Positions 18,952 to 30,440 of a stretch of 64,000 nucleotides of DNA are shown one piece after another. The position numbers were made by a program, and so were the translations under genes. The notes beneath the pieces are model-generated. The model searched no databases. It was not told the DNA's origin and saw only the letters and a list, made by a program, of their open reading frames with translations. The stretch comes from Laetiporus sulphureus 93-53. Lineage: Eukaryota > Basidiomycota > Agaricomycetes > Polyporales > Laetiporaceae. The stretch spans positions 198,209 through 262,208 of the forward strand of contig NW_024468561.1 in NCBI RefSeq assembly GCF_001632365.1, given 5' to 3'. Positions within the stretch are counted from its first letter, which is position 1; each line of letters starts with the position of its first letter.

Positions 18952-21900
18952 CGCATCACATTGCAGTTGAGATGAAAAATACTCTGTCAAGGAATTCATG
19001 GAATTTTCACAAGCTGCATCAAGCCCTGCCTGCCTACATAGGTGCACCCACTCTGACCCAAAAATAAGGGGGCCCAGGTTGATCTCGGAATCGCATAATG
19101 TGCAGTGAACCAAGGTAGGTTTAAAAGGAAAGTAAACTGGCAGAGAGTCATCAGTTTCTTGCATGATATCCTATAAATTGAAATGTCATTAGCATTCACA
19201 GATAAGAGACCCTGGAATGATGCATCAATCAGGGTACCATGATGAAAGGAGACCTTGAAATGAAGCTTGCCATATGCATGAAGCCATTTCAAATATTTTA
19301 GCTGATGCTCATCACTGACAGCAATCATGTAGCCATACACATGTGGATCAACACCTTTTCTATGAGAAATTCAAGTAACTGACATGTAAAGCATGCTAAA
19401 AACACATACCAGACATCCTCATGTGCCTCTGCAGCATAATCATAGAATGCTGCCACAAGCATTGCAGTATGGACAGAGCTGCCAAACAGATCCCTTTCTG
19501 AGATATCAGGTGAGAGCCCTGATACAGACTCTACAAGTATATGTCACATTGACTGTACTTATAGCACATGCCTGAACGATGAAAAATCTGGAAGTCATGT
19601 ACACTCTCACACCACCAAAAATATGGAAAGCCTCACAGGCGACAGTAATTTCAGCCTGTTCTCGTGCCGAGTGCTGTCAACCCTGCATCCAGGTTGTGAA
19701 AACTGTCAGAAAGCCTTTGAAGTCTTCATATATGTTGATCTGTTAGTCAGGGAGTTCTGCACAAGACTCACTCCAATGCACCCGTACAACAATTGTAAGC
19801 ATGCAGTCAGATATACAGCAAGCTTCTGTAAGTCTACCTGAAACAGTTGATCATTGGTGACAAAAGCTAGAACATGGGTTTAAAATTTGAACGTGACAGC
19901 AAGCTTGAATCGACGAGTCTGTGATGGAATACTGTTAGTCCTGCCCACATTCATCAGACTAGAAAAGCTGGGGCAAACCTGTTTATCAACAACTGAAATT
20001 GCTTGTTTTCAGTCAGTCTTCATATATGTAAATTTGTGGAATTATATAGGTTAACAACTGAATCCATAAGGTGACTATGGTCACAATCCTTGCAGTTACA
20101 GCTCAGATAGAGTCATACCTGAGTCCAGTAGCCACAATTAAATATGTTCTTGAAGTGCAGAATGATACTCCTTGGCATGCTATGAACACCATTGAGAGCC
20201 AGATTCTGATGTGATGTGTGTTTTCTTCAACCCAGCAGATGTAAGAAATCAATGAGGATAAACACTAGATTGTGCTTTAACATTGCCACAGTACACTGTA
20301 GTACTACTATCTAAAGGGACTGGAAGACCATGTCTTGCAGGTGAATCCTCACAAGCACCATCTGTTTCAGCATATGGGAAGTCCACAAAGATTTTAAGCA
20401 GCAGGTGGGCATTCTGGTCTCAAAGTTGCATGAGAAAGTTAAATCAGGTCTTTATCAGCATGTAAGCTACAAGAAGCTCAATATATTCATATTCAACAGC
20501 CAGAGAGAATGCATGAGGAATCAAACATGTCAGACATGATGGATTCATGACCAGTTACAGCCTGGCACAACTGGTCATAGCAGGTTGTGACCAGTCACTG
20601 TTTTGATGCTGAACACCTGTCCTTGGCCTATCATGAATGGCTGTGCAAAAAGTGTAGTAATAGCCTCATCAACATCCCTGAACTTGGAGAGCTCTTTTTA
20701 TAAGAGTTGATACAGGCCTTCGTTATTTATGCCTGATCAACATTTGACAACTGGGTGAATGGGTTCCTCGATATCTCAGACCCAATTGTAAGATTAGCTG
20801 CATTGAAGCCTTCCATTTACTACTGAAGTGTAATGGTTGGAGCCATAGGCCCATTACCACAATGAATCATTCTGCATACTGAGAATCTATGCATTGTCTG
20901 CTCTTAGCTCCTCATTGCATCATGAAGCTTGACTCAACCTTCAATATCCCCCCAATACCTCCCTGTTCCCCTCCAAGTCTGTGCATCAGGGCCTCTGTCT
21001 CCTGCCCTTCATAAACTCTGGATCATCAGTTACACACCCAGCCTCATTTCACCAGCATGCGAAGAGAGGTGCAGCATGAAAATTTATGATGCACAGGAGG
21101 AGATGGTGTTGATGAGGAGCATGGTCTCTGATGCATTCCAATACTGTGTTGTATCCTGATGTGAAGCCCAGCACCAAACAAAAGCCATTAATATCTACTA
21201 TCTAGACTGCACATGCCTCATCACTGAATAGTGCCTTCCACCCTAACACCAGCCTCACTGGTCTTCTGCAGCTTGCCTTGACTCCTCTTCTTAGCTCTCC
21301 CATCTAATCCCCACTTCTTCCTTCAAGCCTTGCATTATGACTCACCTTTTTAGTTGCCTTTCATTTCTGCTCATCATCATGTTCCATCTTGACTTCTCAC
21401 ATTCACTTTCTGGCCTTTTGTTGTTTCTCTGCCAGCTGCTCTGCTTGCCAACAAAGTTCCTCTATATGTGCATGCTGAAAAGATGGTCATATATTGTTTG
21501 AGTTTATCTTCAAAATAAACACACCCCCAGCTTGTCTGCTGCTCGTTCTCCTGTTGCTTTCTTTGTCATGTGAGCTCCAGCTTCAGCCTTCCATTGTTTC
21601 TGTGCAGCCAAATGATTGTCACACTTATGCAACATGCTATCTTCATATTTTCATCATTGATCAGCCACATCTCCACTGTGGTCAAGAACACAAAGAGCCT
21701 GTGAGCTCGCAAGAACAATTTGTGCTAGCTTGTTTGATGGCATACTGCAATTCAGTTAAAGAACATTTATCAAGCAGAATAGTGAGGAGCAAATGATTTC
21801 AGTGGCCTTCTGTTAGACTGTTGCAATGTTGTATAGGACACTTCATGAATGGATGTCGATGGTATGCCTGAAAATGAGAAGATTAATGAAGTATATGCAG

Positions 21901-22080
21901 GGGCTGACGATGGCTATTACCTTCTGCACATGCTGTAATGCTATGTTCATCATGCTAAAGGACTTCTGCTGGCCTTTGAATACCATGACCTACATAGGTA
22001 TAGCTGTTGCTTTGTGGGTGTGACTGTAAATAAGGTTAGAGTTTAGCTTACATAAGCTACTGACATATAACTTGCTGTTT
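18952..22080. other. Unassigned repeat-block DNA
   Basis: About 3.1 kb, CpG-poor, with many short frames and no stable coding signal. The minus strand near 19080-19340 has open stretches including LVHCTLCDSEINLGPLIFGS, and 20290-20480 minus includes EDSPARHGLPVPLDSSTTVY. Neither is a family I can name. No LTR termini, RNA gene or strong repeat stood out. Confidence 0.3.
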
Positions 22081-22116
22081 CTACTCGGGCAGCTCCTTAT
22101 GAGCTTGTCCAGTGGC

Positions 22117-22505
22117 TGTCAGGCCCAATACAAGCTCTGTTCCATGCTGTGTCAACCCCGCTGCATGACAGTGCTCCAACCATACACCGATTTCAATACA
22201 AGCTTGTCCGGGTGTGCTGCTCATTACCCTGGCTCTTACAGTAAAAAAACATGGAGGAAAGGGTAAGAAATTGAATCGATGCCATAGAGTTATTGAGGAC
22301 TTCAGTGAATGATGCTTGCAAGAATATGTGAGCAGCGTAGCAGTCGACCAGTCAAAGAATGAGTGACATAGCAAGAATGACCATATGAGCCAGGGTGACA
22401 GGCAGTGCATCCAGATGAGCTTATGTTGAAATCAGTATATGGTTGGAGCACTGTCATGCAGCAGGGTTAACACAGCATGGAAGAGAGCTTGTATTGGGCC
22501 TGACA
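22117..22505. repeat. Inverted-repeat (hairpin) element, 80-bp arms
   Basis: Arms 22117-22196 (starting TGTCAGGCCCAATACAAGC) and 22426-22505 (ending GCTTGTATTGGGCCTGACA) are reverse complements with about five mismatches. A second inner stem pairs near 22216-22238 with 22386-22408. The 229-bp loop has no gene. It could be a foldback or MITE-like element, or a local inverted duplication. Confidence 0.75.
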
Positions 22506-22970
22506 TTTTTAGCAAGGAGGCTCTGCACATTGATGGAGAGCATGATGTGGACATAGGATCCACGTTGAAATTTTTTGATGCTGCTCCACCTCCCTCACCT
22601 CCTATCATATTCTCTCCTGTGCACCATGAGCTGCCAGCAGAAATTCACAAGCCAGATGACCTGAATGTTGTGATAGACAAGAGAATCAGTTTGCTGAGCT
22701 CAAAGATGCACAAGATAGTGTCAGGACATGCAAAGGGTGCACTGGCTGTAAACATGTCAATCTGCACTATTCTGTCAGTAGCTTTTCGGAGCAGCTGGCA
22801 TGCTTAACAGATCAATGTCAAGAGTGGTTATCTCTATGGAAGGCTGCGAGATGATGAGAAATCTACATGTGACCACTGTCTGACATAGCTCTGAAGGGCC
22901 TGGCATCTGGCCATGTACTTCACTTGCAGGTTTTGCTTTATGGCTTGCATCAGTCAGGTTGTCACTGGTA
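22506..22970 (+). pseudogene. Ty1/copia relic, linker and start of reverse transcriptase
   Basis: Plus-strand remnants upstream of an inserted element: a linker containing FFDAAPPPSPPIIFSPVHH (near 22570), then INVKSGYLYGRLRDDEK (near 22810; copia RT usually reads DVKTAYLYGEL) and LLYGLHQSGCHWYM (near 22930; usually ALYGLKQSPRQW). The reading continues at 24138 after the insertion. Confidence 0.7.
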
Positions 22971-22975
22971 CATGA

Positions 22976-24132
22976 TGTTGACTTTCCCAGCCAGCCCGCT
23001 GCATGGCCAGGAGTTTGAGAGTCACCTACTCTCTAGAAGATGGCTCCACGGGACCAAATGGATGGCCTGTTTCATTGTAGCCACACTCTATTATATACAT
23101 GTATGCTACTACTCTCCCATGCCAGTGGTCAGGTTGCATCAGGGCTTCTCACATCCACGCTTCATGCCCAAATGCCAATGTGCCCCCTCGACCAAGTCAC
23201 TGCTGCATCCTTCACCATTGTGAATCACATGTCTGTCCCATCACTCCCTGTCCCTGGGTCCCAGTCTCCATTCCATGCACATCCCTGCCCACCTCAGTCT
23301 GTATGCCAGTTCCAGCATCCCCTGATCCTTGGTCCCAGTTTTCATATCATACACATCCTGTACGTGCCCATGTTCAGGTGCTTTCTATAGCACATCCCCA
23401 TGCTTGTTGTTCACCTTGGTCTGCATGCGAGTCCTGGCACCCCCTGGACACGGGTCTCAGTCTCCATTTTATGCACACTCCATGCAAATGGCTTGGTCAG
23501 CTTTTCTTCAGCACTCCATGTGCTGTGGCTGTGCTGCTTTGTCAGACTGCCAGCCTGTCTCACTCAGCATCTGCTCAGCCCACCCTTTTATGCCCTGCTC
23601 TGCCCTTGCCTCACTGGTAGGCCCACCCTCACATGATGCCTGCCCCCTGCACCTGGTGTCTTGCATCACTGCAGTGATGCCCCACAGTCGATGCTCTGGC
23701 CCTCACCCTCCTGCCCTGAACCTCCTGATTCCACCTCTGCCTGGTCACATCTGTCTGTCAGCTGCCCTGCAGCCTTCACATCTTGGCAACCTGCCCCAGC
23801 TCCCAGCCCTTGATCTGCCAACTGGATCACTCACCATCCAGCATCCTGGTGTCCAGCAGGAGCCTCGTAGTTGGTGGTTTCACATCAATTGCGGCGAGTG
23901 CACCTTGATCAATGATCATCAGTTTGTGTTGACTTTTCCAGCCAGCCCGCTGTGCAGCCAGAAGTTCAGAAGTCACTCACTCTCTAGAAGATGGCTCCAT
24001 GGGGCTCAACTGATGGCCCATCCCATTGTAGCCATGCTCTATTATATACATGCATGCTACTACTCTCACACACTGGTGGTGCAGATCACATCGGAGCCTC
24101 TCGCATTCATGCTCCATGCTCAAATGTCAACA
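22976..24132 (+). mobile_element. TRIM-like miniature LTR element, TSD CATGA
   Basis: A 1157-bp insertion within the copia RT, bounded by the 5-bp duplication CATGA (22971-22975 and 24133-24137). The terminal direct repeats are 22976-23180 (205 bp) and 23929-24132 (204 bp). Both start TGTTGACTTT.CCAGCCAGCC, both carry the TATA-like CTATTATATACATG, and the 3' copy ends GTCAACA. The 748-bp interior is pyrimidine-rich and codes for no retroelement protein. Imperfect internal repeats begin at about 23256, 23331 and 23452 (GGTCCCAGTCTCCAT-like). Small size, short LTRs, TSD and lack of coding capacity fit a terminal-repeat retrotransposon in miniature. An open frame over the interior (23329-24186) is probably a by-product of its C-rich composition. 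Confidence 0.8.
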
Positions 24133-24137
24133 CATGA

Positions 24138-25210
24138 AGCTATGTGGAATCCTGGAAAGCTTCAAACTCATGTGACTAGAACATGACCATGCTGTATTCT
24201 ATCGACATCACCTGAATGATGAACTCACCATCACATTTATGCATGTTGATGATATAACCCTCGTCGGCTCAGTTCCAGTGAATCTCCTCAAACTGAAGGG
24301 GTTGATCAAGTCAAAGTTGGAGATTACTGATAATGGTGAGCTTCACTGACTCCTGAGCATCGAGATCAAGTGTGATTGGGAATGACATATGATTGTGCTA
24401 TCTCAAGGTGCATACATCGAGTCAATTGTTGTGTGCTACGGTTTTGCCAATACAAAGCCACTATTGCAGCCCATGGATTTGCACGTTCAACTTTCTTCTG
24501 ACCAATGTCTGGTCACAATGGAAGAATATGCTGCTATGCATGACAAGCTGTATCTGGAGGCTTTAGGAGCACTTCAGTATGTGTCTGTGTCTACATATCC
24601 AGACATTACCTTTGCTGTGAGTCAGCTTTCATAATTCAGTCAGAACCCTGGAATCGTGCACTGAAATGCACTAAAACATGTCTATTTGAAGGGTACTGCA
24701 GACCACTGGTTAGTTCTTAGTGGATCTGAGGACAATGAGATGGTCAGTTATTCTGATGCTGATAAAATGAGCATGGAAGGGCATCATGCTATCTCACAAT
24801 ATATCTTCATGCTGAATGGTGATGCCGTTTCCTGGTTATCAAAATGACAAGACATCATCAGGCTTTCCACAACTGAAGCTGAATATGTTGCTTTGACTCA
24901 CACTGTCAAGGAAGCCTTGTAGCTTCATTTTTTTCATCAGTGAGCTGTTCAGTGAGCTCAAATAACCTATACTCATGCATTCTGACAATCAGTCCACTAT
25001 CATGTTATCAAAGGATGACTGATTCCATGCACGCACCAAGCATATTAATATTCATCTTCACTTCATCCACTATTCTATAGCTGAAGGCAAGATTACCATC
25101 TCTTACTGCCCTACTGAAGATATGACCACAGATATCCTTACGAAGGCCTCCCATCATTGAAGATCAAACATTTTGCTACATCTATGGAACTTGTGAAAGT
25201 TTGAGGGGAG
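24138..25210 (+). pseudogene. Ty1/copia relic: reverse transcriptase core, RNase H and polypurine tract
   Basis: Continues the copia RT after the TRIM insertion: EHDHAVFYRHHLND, then the catalytic box MHVDDITLVGS (near 24240), then YLEALGALQYVSVSTYPDITFAVSQL (24550-24630). The RNase H part has SYSDADKMSMEGHHA (near 24750), DAVSWLSK and LSTTEAEYVALTH (near 24870). AGTTTGAGGGGAG, ending at 25210, is a typical copia polypurine tract directly before the 3' LTR. Several stops are present, so it is non-functional. Everything 5' of the RT linker is missing. Confidence 0.85.
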
Positions 25211-25624
25211 TGTCGCAATCTATGATTGGAGGATTGCCTTCAGTGTCGGGCTACCAGCCACTTTATTCTTATATGGTATCATGGTTTTCTATTTTAGTAG
25301 GCACTTCCTCAACTCATTGCTGAGCACCCCAATGCTTGTTATCCTTTATGAACTTAGCAGCTACAATATATATACCTGTGTCGAGTATGCTGAATATCTC
25401 AGAGGTTCTCCTGATGCATCTGTGTACGTGTTTCCTTAGCCCTGTTCACTCAACTGTTCACTCAACTGTTGTACTTACATATTGTTCAGTGATATGTAGA
25501 TATGTGTCACTATAGGTATGAATAATACAGAGGTTCTCCTGATGCATCCGCTGAAGCATACTGTAGGTACACATCACTATAGGGCTCTCCAGTAACTCTA
25601 AGTCAAGTAGCTACAGGCATGACA
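25211..25624 (+). repeat. Putative 3' LTR of the copia relic
   Basis: Starts TGTCGCAATC immediately after the polypurine tract and contains a TATA-like AATATATATACC near 25370. The right end is placed at GGCATGACA (25624) because it mirrors the start; this end is uncertain. A direct repeat AGAGGTTCTCCTGATGCATC occurs twice within it (near 25400 and 25532). Confidence 0.6.
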
Positions 25625-26220
25625 GCTGTGCAGACCCTTCTGATCATCTGTTGCACCACCATGCTGAAGCATGTTAATAGCAAGGTAGGAGCATTAGGCA
25701 CATCATCTGTTCGCTTCATTTACTTTGGACTTTTCTTCTCATAAAACATTCAGAACTTTGGAGCAGACTGCTTTCAGATAGCAAAGTGCCGTCTGCAGGA
25801 CACTGACAGGCATCTAAGATTAATGCAATACTTCATAAATTGATGGGAACAACATGGGCAGAGTGAAAATCTTCAGCAGTTTGACAGATCAAATCACATG
25901 GTTTGCAGTGTTCAGCATGATGAAGGACCAGAAACAGATATATGCAGATGACTAGAGATGGCTTGATGCCTCCTTACTGCCATCAACACCAACATATGTG
26001 CCTGGCCATGCACAGAGAGAGTTCTGAAGGTACAGAAGTGCCAGAAAAGGCTGCAGCACTGATGCAAAACATCTAAAAAATCAAAGGAGGAATACGTGAT
26101 CAGCAAGCTTTAGGGCCTTATGGAAAACCTGCAAAAGGTGAGAAAGCAGACAGACTAGGTGGACTGGAAGAAGGCAGTAGCACTGGTTAAGGTCTGTTAG
26201 CTGGAAGACTAGATGTGTAA
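25625..26220. other. Unassigned repeat-block DNA
   Basis: About 600 bp between the copia LTR and the large inverted repeat. No family, RNA gene or repeat recognised. Confidence 0.3.
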
Positions 26221-26996
26221 TGTTATGATTCCTGAGGTACGAAGGAGAGTTTGTGCGACACTAGGCACTTAGGGCGTCTATGTGACATTTTTGATACCCA
26301 TGGGACAGTTAAGCAGTGTGTGGGAGAGTGGACCATTACAAAGTGGTTTCATTTTCTGCCCCTGTCCTGAGGTTAGGAGAGGGCCCTTCCTTCAAATGTT
26401 TCTTACCGTGTTACATTTTGTGCTTACTCGTATTTGTTATCTTTTGTAATAGGCATACAAACTGGGGTTTGAACATGCACGACACAGCTGATCCAAACAG
26501 GTGCAAATATTCAGAGCCAATCACAGCACTGACTTTGCTAGGGTCAATGTCTCAAGGGCCGACAGCTTGAAAGCAATTCAAATCAAGGCATTCAATGGCT
26601 TCAAAGTGGTTCAAACCACAGTGTTCATTATTTTGTTATGTATTTCAGTACAGTGATGCAAACAATGACTGATTTAACATTTTCCAGACTCATTATAGTC
26701 TCTGCTTGAGAAACAAGCAATAGATCTTCACATTTCACTGCATTTCACTTCAATTTCTTCATTCTGAGCATATTGAAACAAGAGCTATTGATTCAACTTT
26801 TTTCAACTGTTAAACATATCAAAAATACATGATAGATCACACATTGATGCTTTGCAATGAGAGCTGCATGTGGACCATTTTCTGGCTCAAAAAAGCGAAG
26901 ATTTGAGGTCACAGAAAGTATGAAGATGTCAGCCACTCAAATTCTCACACTTTAAGATGCCACAATGTGCAAATAACACAAAATTATGATGTTCAT

Positions 26997-27024
26997 GCTA
27001 GCACATCTGGCTAGATGTGCCAGC
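26997..27024. repeat. Short perfect-type hairpin in left arm
   Basis: GCTAGCACATCT, a GGCT loop, then AGATGTGCCAGC: a 12-bp stem with one mismatch. The corresponding hairpin in the right arm is 41316-41343, where the loop is AGCC. Confidence 0.7.
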
Positions 27025-27097
27025 ATGCACGTCATAGTTTATCGTTGTTTGTAAACAACAGAAGTTGCACTTTTTAAAATTAAAAACACATAAAACT

Positions 27098-27182
27098 GCA
27101 CAGACCGAAAATTGAATTTCGGACTTCCAGGACACTTATGTCCCAGATAGTATCAACCATTCTATCCATTAAACCATCTGCT
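27098..27182 (-). ncRNA. tRNA-derived (SINE-like) segment with A- and B-box
   Basis: On the minus strand the sequence starts GCAGATGGTTTAATGGATAG and ends GGTCTGTGC. TGGTTTAATGG fits the pol III A-box, and AAATTCAATTTTC fits a B-box inside a TpsiC-like hairpin (CCGAAA/TTTCGG). The D-arm resembles tRNA-Asp-type genes, but the anticodon arm and acceptor stem do not fold properly, so I do not call it a functional tRNA. A T-rich stretch follows. The same segment lies in the right arm at about 41159-41244. Confidence 0.5.
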
Positions 27183-27487
27183 GTTTATGATTAACACAGC
27201 CCAAATATAATATACAGTGATTAACAAAGTTACACACATATTTTCGTGATTTTTACTGTTTTTCTTCAACCTTCAGATTGTCTGTAGCTATATTCACAGA
27301 TAAAATAGTACTCGAAAGCCATACTTCTCAGCTTGCAAATGAGTATCTGTTGGCTGAATTTTGATGATCTGTTCTGAATATATATGCAACTCTATCAGGT
27401 GAACTCATTTATACACTTTTGTCACTAACAAACTTCAAAACTCTAGTAGTTGGATAATCAGCCCTTTGCCTTAAACACTGCCTTAAC

Positions 27488-28027
27488 NNNNNNNNNNNNN
27501 NNNNNNNNNNNNNNNNNNNNNNNNNNNNNNNNNNNNNNNNNNNNNNNNNNNNNNNNNNNNNNNNNNNNNNNNNNNNNNNNNNNNNNNNNNNNNNNNNNNN
27601 NNNNNNNNNNNNNNNNNNNNNNNNNNNNNNNNNNNNNNNNNNNNNNNNNNNNNNNNNNNNNNNNNNNNNNNNNNNNNNNNNNNNNNNNNNNNNNNNNNNN
27701 NNNNNNNNNNNNNNNNNNNNNNNNNNNNNNNNNNNNNNNNNNNNNNNNNNNNNNNNNNNNNNNNNNNNNNNNNNNNNNNNNNNNNNNNNNNNNNNNNNNN
27801 NNNNNNNNNNNNNNNNNNNNNNNNNNNNNNNNNNNNNNNNNNNNNNNNNNNNNNNNNNNNNNNNNNNNNNNNNNNNNNNNNNNNNNNNNNNNNNNNNNNN
27901 NNNNNNNNNNNNNNNNNNNNNNNNNNNNNNNNNNNNNNNNNNNNNNNNNNNNNNNNNNNNNNNNNNNNNNNNNNNNNNNNNNNNNNNNNNNNNNNNNNNN
28001 NNNNNNNNNNNNNNNNNNNNNNNNNNN
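27488..28027. other. Assembly gap (540 N)
   Basis: Run of N. The matching part of the other arm (40262-40852) is fully sequenced and 591 bp long, so the gap length is probably an estimate. Any open frame across it is meaningless. Confidence 0.98.
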
Positions 28028-29189
28028 ATTACCTTGATACCTGGTGGGAGATTGACTCTGTTCTGGCTGGTTCTGCACCTGAAGTCAACAGGGACCTGCA
28101 TGGTGGCCTCAACCAAGTTTCAGATAATGAAAAGCTCTTCTGAGGTCACTCTGAATATTTCAACACAGTTTGATATCTTGCAGTTCTGCCAAGGTTCATG
28201 ACATTCTAGGGGATGGGATTGAATGCCCAGGAAGGGAGGGTATCAGAGCCCTTTAGGGATGTGACTGATGGCCTCACCCATGTTTCAGATAATGTAAAGC
28301 TCTTATATATATTACACATTACATAATTTTCCATCACTAGAAAAGATGAAGCACATATCTACAGCCTGTATTTTGCTATGTTTCAGTCTTCATCCTCCAA
28401 TTTATCATCCACCTTCATTGTCACCACTGCAATGTAGTTGTGAATGTAGAACATGCTTCCATTTATTTATAGGACTGCAGTTGATCACTTTGGAAAAAGT
28501 CCTCTGTTAAGTTAGGTTCTTCAAAAAATAGAAAGATTTCAGAATGGCTTAAAAAAGACTCTCTTTGCATGCCAGAGCTGCAAAGAAGACTGGTCAGAAG
28601 ATATGTCTTTGTCAACATCCCTAACTTCTGAGCATTTATAACAAATCAGAAGCAAATTCAACTAAATTCTGCTATATGCATTGAAGAACAAGGCATAACA
28701 TATCACTTGTGTGGTATTATTTACTTTGGTAAGTTTCATTTTACTGCAATGATTGCTGACATTAATGGTAAGACACAGTACAATGATGGAATTGTTACAG
28801 ATAATGCTTCAACATCAGAATACCCTGTGAGGATGGCACACCATACTCTCCTCAACAAAGCACATAGCAGATTTAGCTTTGTAGCAATCTACTCTAAACT
28901 CTGCTTAACCTAACCTTCAATAATGAAAACACAGTCTGCTACACACCATTGCCTTTCAACTGTCTTCTTTGCCATAAAATAATTTCACTCTAAGTATAGC
29001 TGCTTCTCGAATAATCATACCATCCTTGATTTCTGGCATAGAGACTGATATTTCAATGGGGATAACAATATGTTCCCCTCAATCAATATAGTGAATATCA
29101 TGATGAACTTATTAAAGTCCATTATAATGAACATCAGGACCTCAGAAATTGTTCCTGCCAGAAATGACCCTCTTACCCAAGTGGTACTC

Positions 29190-29975
29190 TTCCTAAAGGC
29201 TAGAGGCAAGACTATTGAGAGTGGGGATGCATCATCATTGAAGGACATATAGAGCTGTCTCTGTCATCTACATCTGAGACCACTTTGAAGGGCAGCACCT
29301 ACAACAGTAAAGGGAAACAAAAATGATTTATCGCAGTCTTCTAACACTATGAAGGCTGGCTACACCATTCATTTTGAGCATCACAGGTGCCATGTCATCT
29401 CCTCTCGAGACACCATCATGTTTGTAGCCATCAAGCATAACAGTCTATACCCCTTACCCAGATCACCAGTCTCATCAGCACCTGTGAAGGAGATAGCACT
29501 AACAGTAACATTATCACTTACTGAGTTCCATTGCCACATGGCCCATGCCCATGCCCCTGCCCTAAAAAAGATGGTTGAGGCTAACCTCATCACTGCAGTG
29601 TGACTTGAGAACACAATGATCGAATTCTGCAAACCCTGCATGAAGGCAAAGCAGAGTCGTAAGTCATTATTGAAGGCATGTTCAAGCCTGCAAGTGACTG
29701 CAGATGGTCAGCATGTGCATATGGACATGTGGAGAAAGGTGCCAGTGAAGTTACTGGGTGGGAAGAAGTATTATGTCTCCTTCATTGATGACTACTCAGA
29801 TGAGGAAGTCGTATGCCCTATCACCTGCAAAAGTGACATTCTCACATGCTACAAGGCCTATAATTTATGGATGAAGACTCATTGTGGTGTGACAGCCATC
29901 AAGGAACTGCAGAGTGACAATGGAGAAGAATACATGAGTATTAAGTTTCAGGCTTATCTAAAGAGTGAAGGTATG
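29190..29975 (+). pseudogene. Ty1/copia relic: pre-integrase zinc finger and integrase core
   Basis: Plus strand, beginning at the inner edge of the left arm. MKAGYTIHFEHHRCHVISS (29349) is the pre-integrase lead-in. The HHCC zinc finger has HCHMAHAHAP followed by FCKPCMKAKQSRK (29520-29660). The integrase core shows the first catalytic Asp in HVHMDMWRKVPVK (near 29720) and FIDDYSDEEV, and the second in LQSDNGEEYMS (near 29915). The third catalytic residue is missing because repeat family E interrupts near 29975. The integrase C-terminal part resumes near 32985. Confidence 0.8.
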
Positions 29976-30440
29976 CTGATATGCTTGTATGCCACCTTCC
30001 TGTGGTCTGTGATCTGGCAGTATCACTCACTTCATTGTGGAGTGAGGTGAGTATGAACCACTCTGCTCTGTCTCTGATGAGCATAATGGTACAAGGAGAT
30101 GACTCTTTTCTGAAGGGTGTGAAGCCCACAGGTTTCTTGTGACTGACTCAGGGGATGCAGGTGCATAGAGTGGGTTGGGATACAGTAATGGGAGTTGCAT
30201 TAGATGAGTGTAACTGATAGGTGCATTACAGAAGGTTTTGCTTGGCTGACTGATCTAATGACTAGACTATGACCAGGTGCTGGCTTTGTTCACATGCATG
30301 ATACCACTTCAGGGGATGGGTGTCTCACATCACATCAGCTGAATGCTTTGAATTGATCACAGATGTGGCTTTGACGTCTAACTCATGATTACAAGTGTTG
30401 TACAGCATTAACAGTGATCATAAATGGGATGGGTGGCTAT

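Larger units (their letters stand above)
26221..29182. repeat. Large inverted repeat, left arm
   Basis: Reverse complement of 39164-42173. Outer anchor: TTATGATTCCTGAGGTACGA (26223 on) against 42150-42170. Inner anchor: GACCCTCTTACCCAAGT (ends 29182) against 39164-39180. By eye the outer 500 bp are clearly diverged while 27240-27487, 28028-28330 and 28985-29182 are almost identical to the other arm. The arm contains a 540-base assembly gap (27488-28027), a tRNA-like segment and a short hairpin. No long coding frame is present in real sequence. Confidence 0.9.

Noticed and set aside
23329..24186. 285-codon plus-strand open frame
   Set aside because: It lies over the C-rich interior and 3' LTR of the TRIM-like element, has no domain, and overlapping frames are also open, so composition explains it.
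27098..27182. Functional tRNA gene
   Set aside because: A- and B-boxes fit, but the anticodon arm and acceptor stem do not pair well, and an inverted copy exists in the other arm; a tRNA-derived repeat is more likely.
27409..28116. Long open frames across the first run of N
   Set aside because: They exist only because N bases cannot form stop codons; real sequence supports no more than about 40 codons. The same applies to 39488-39970.
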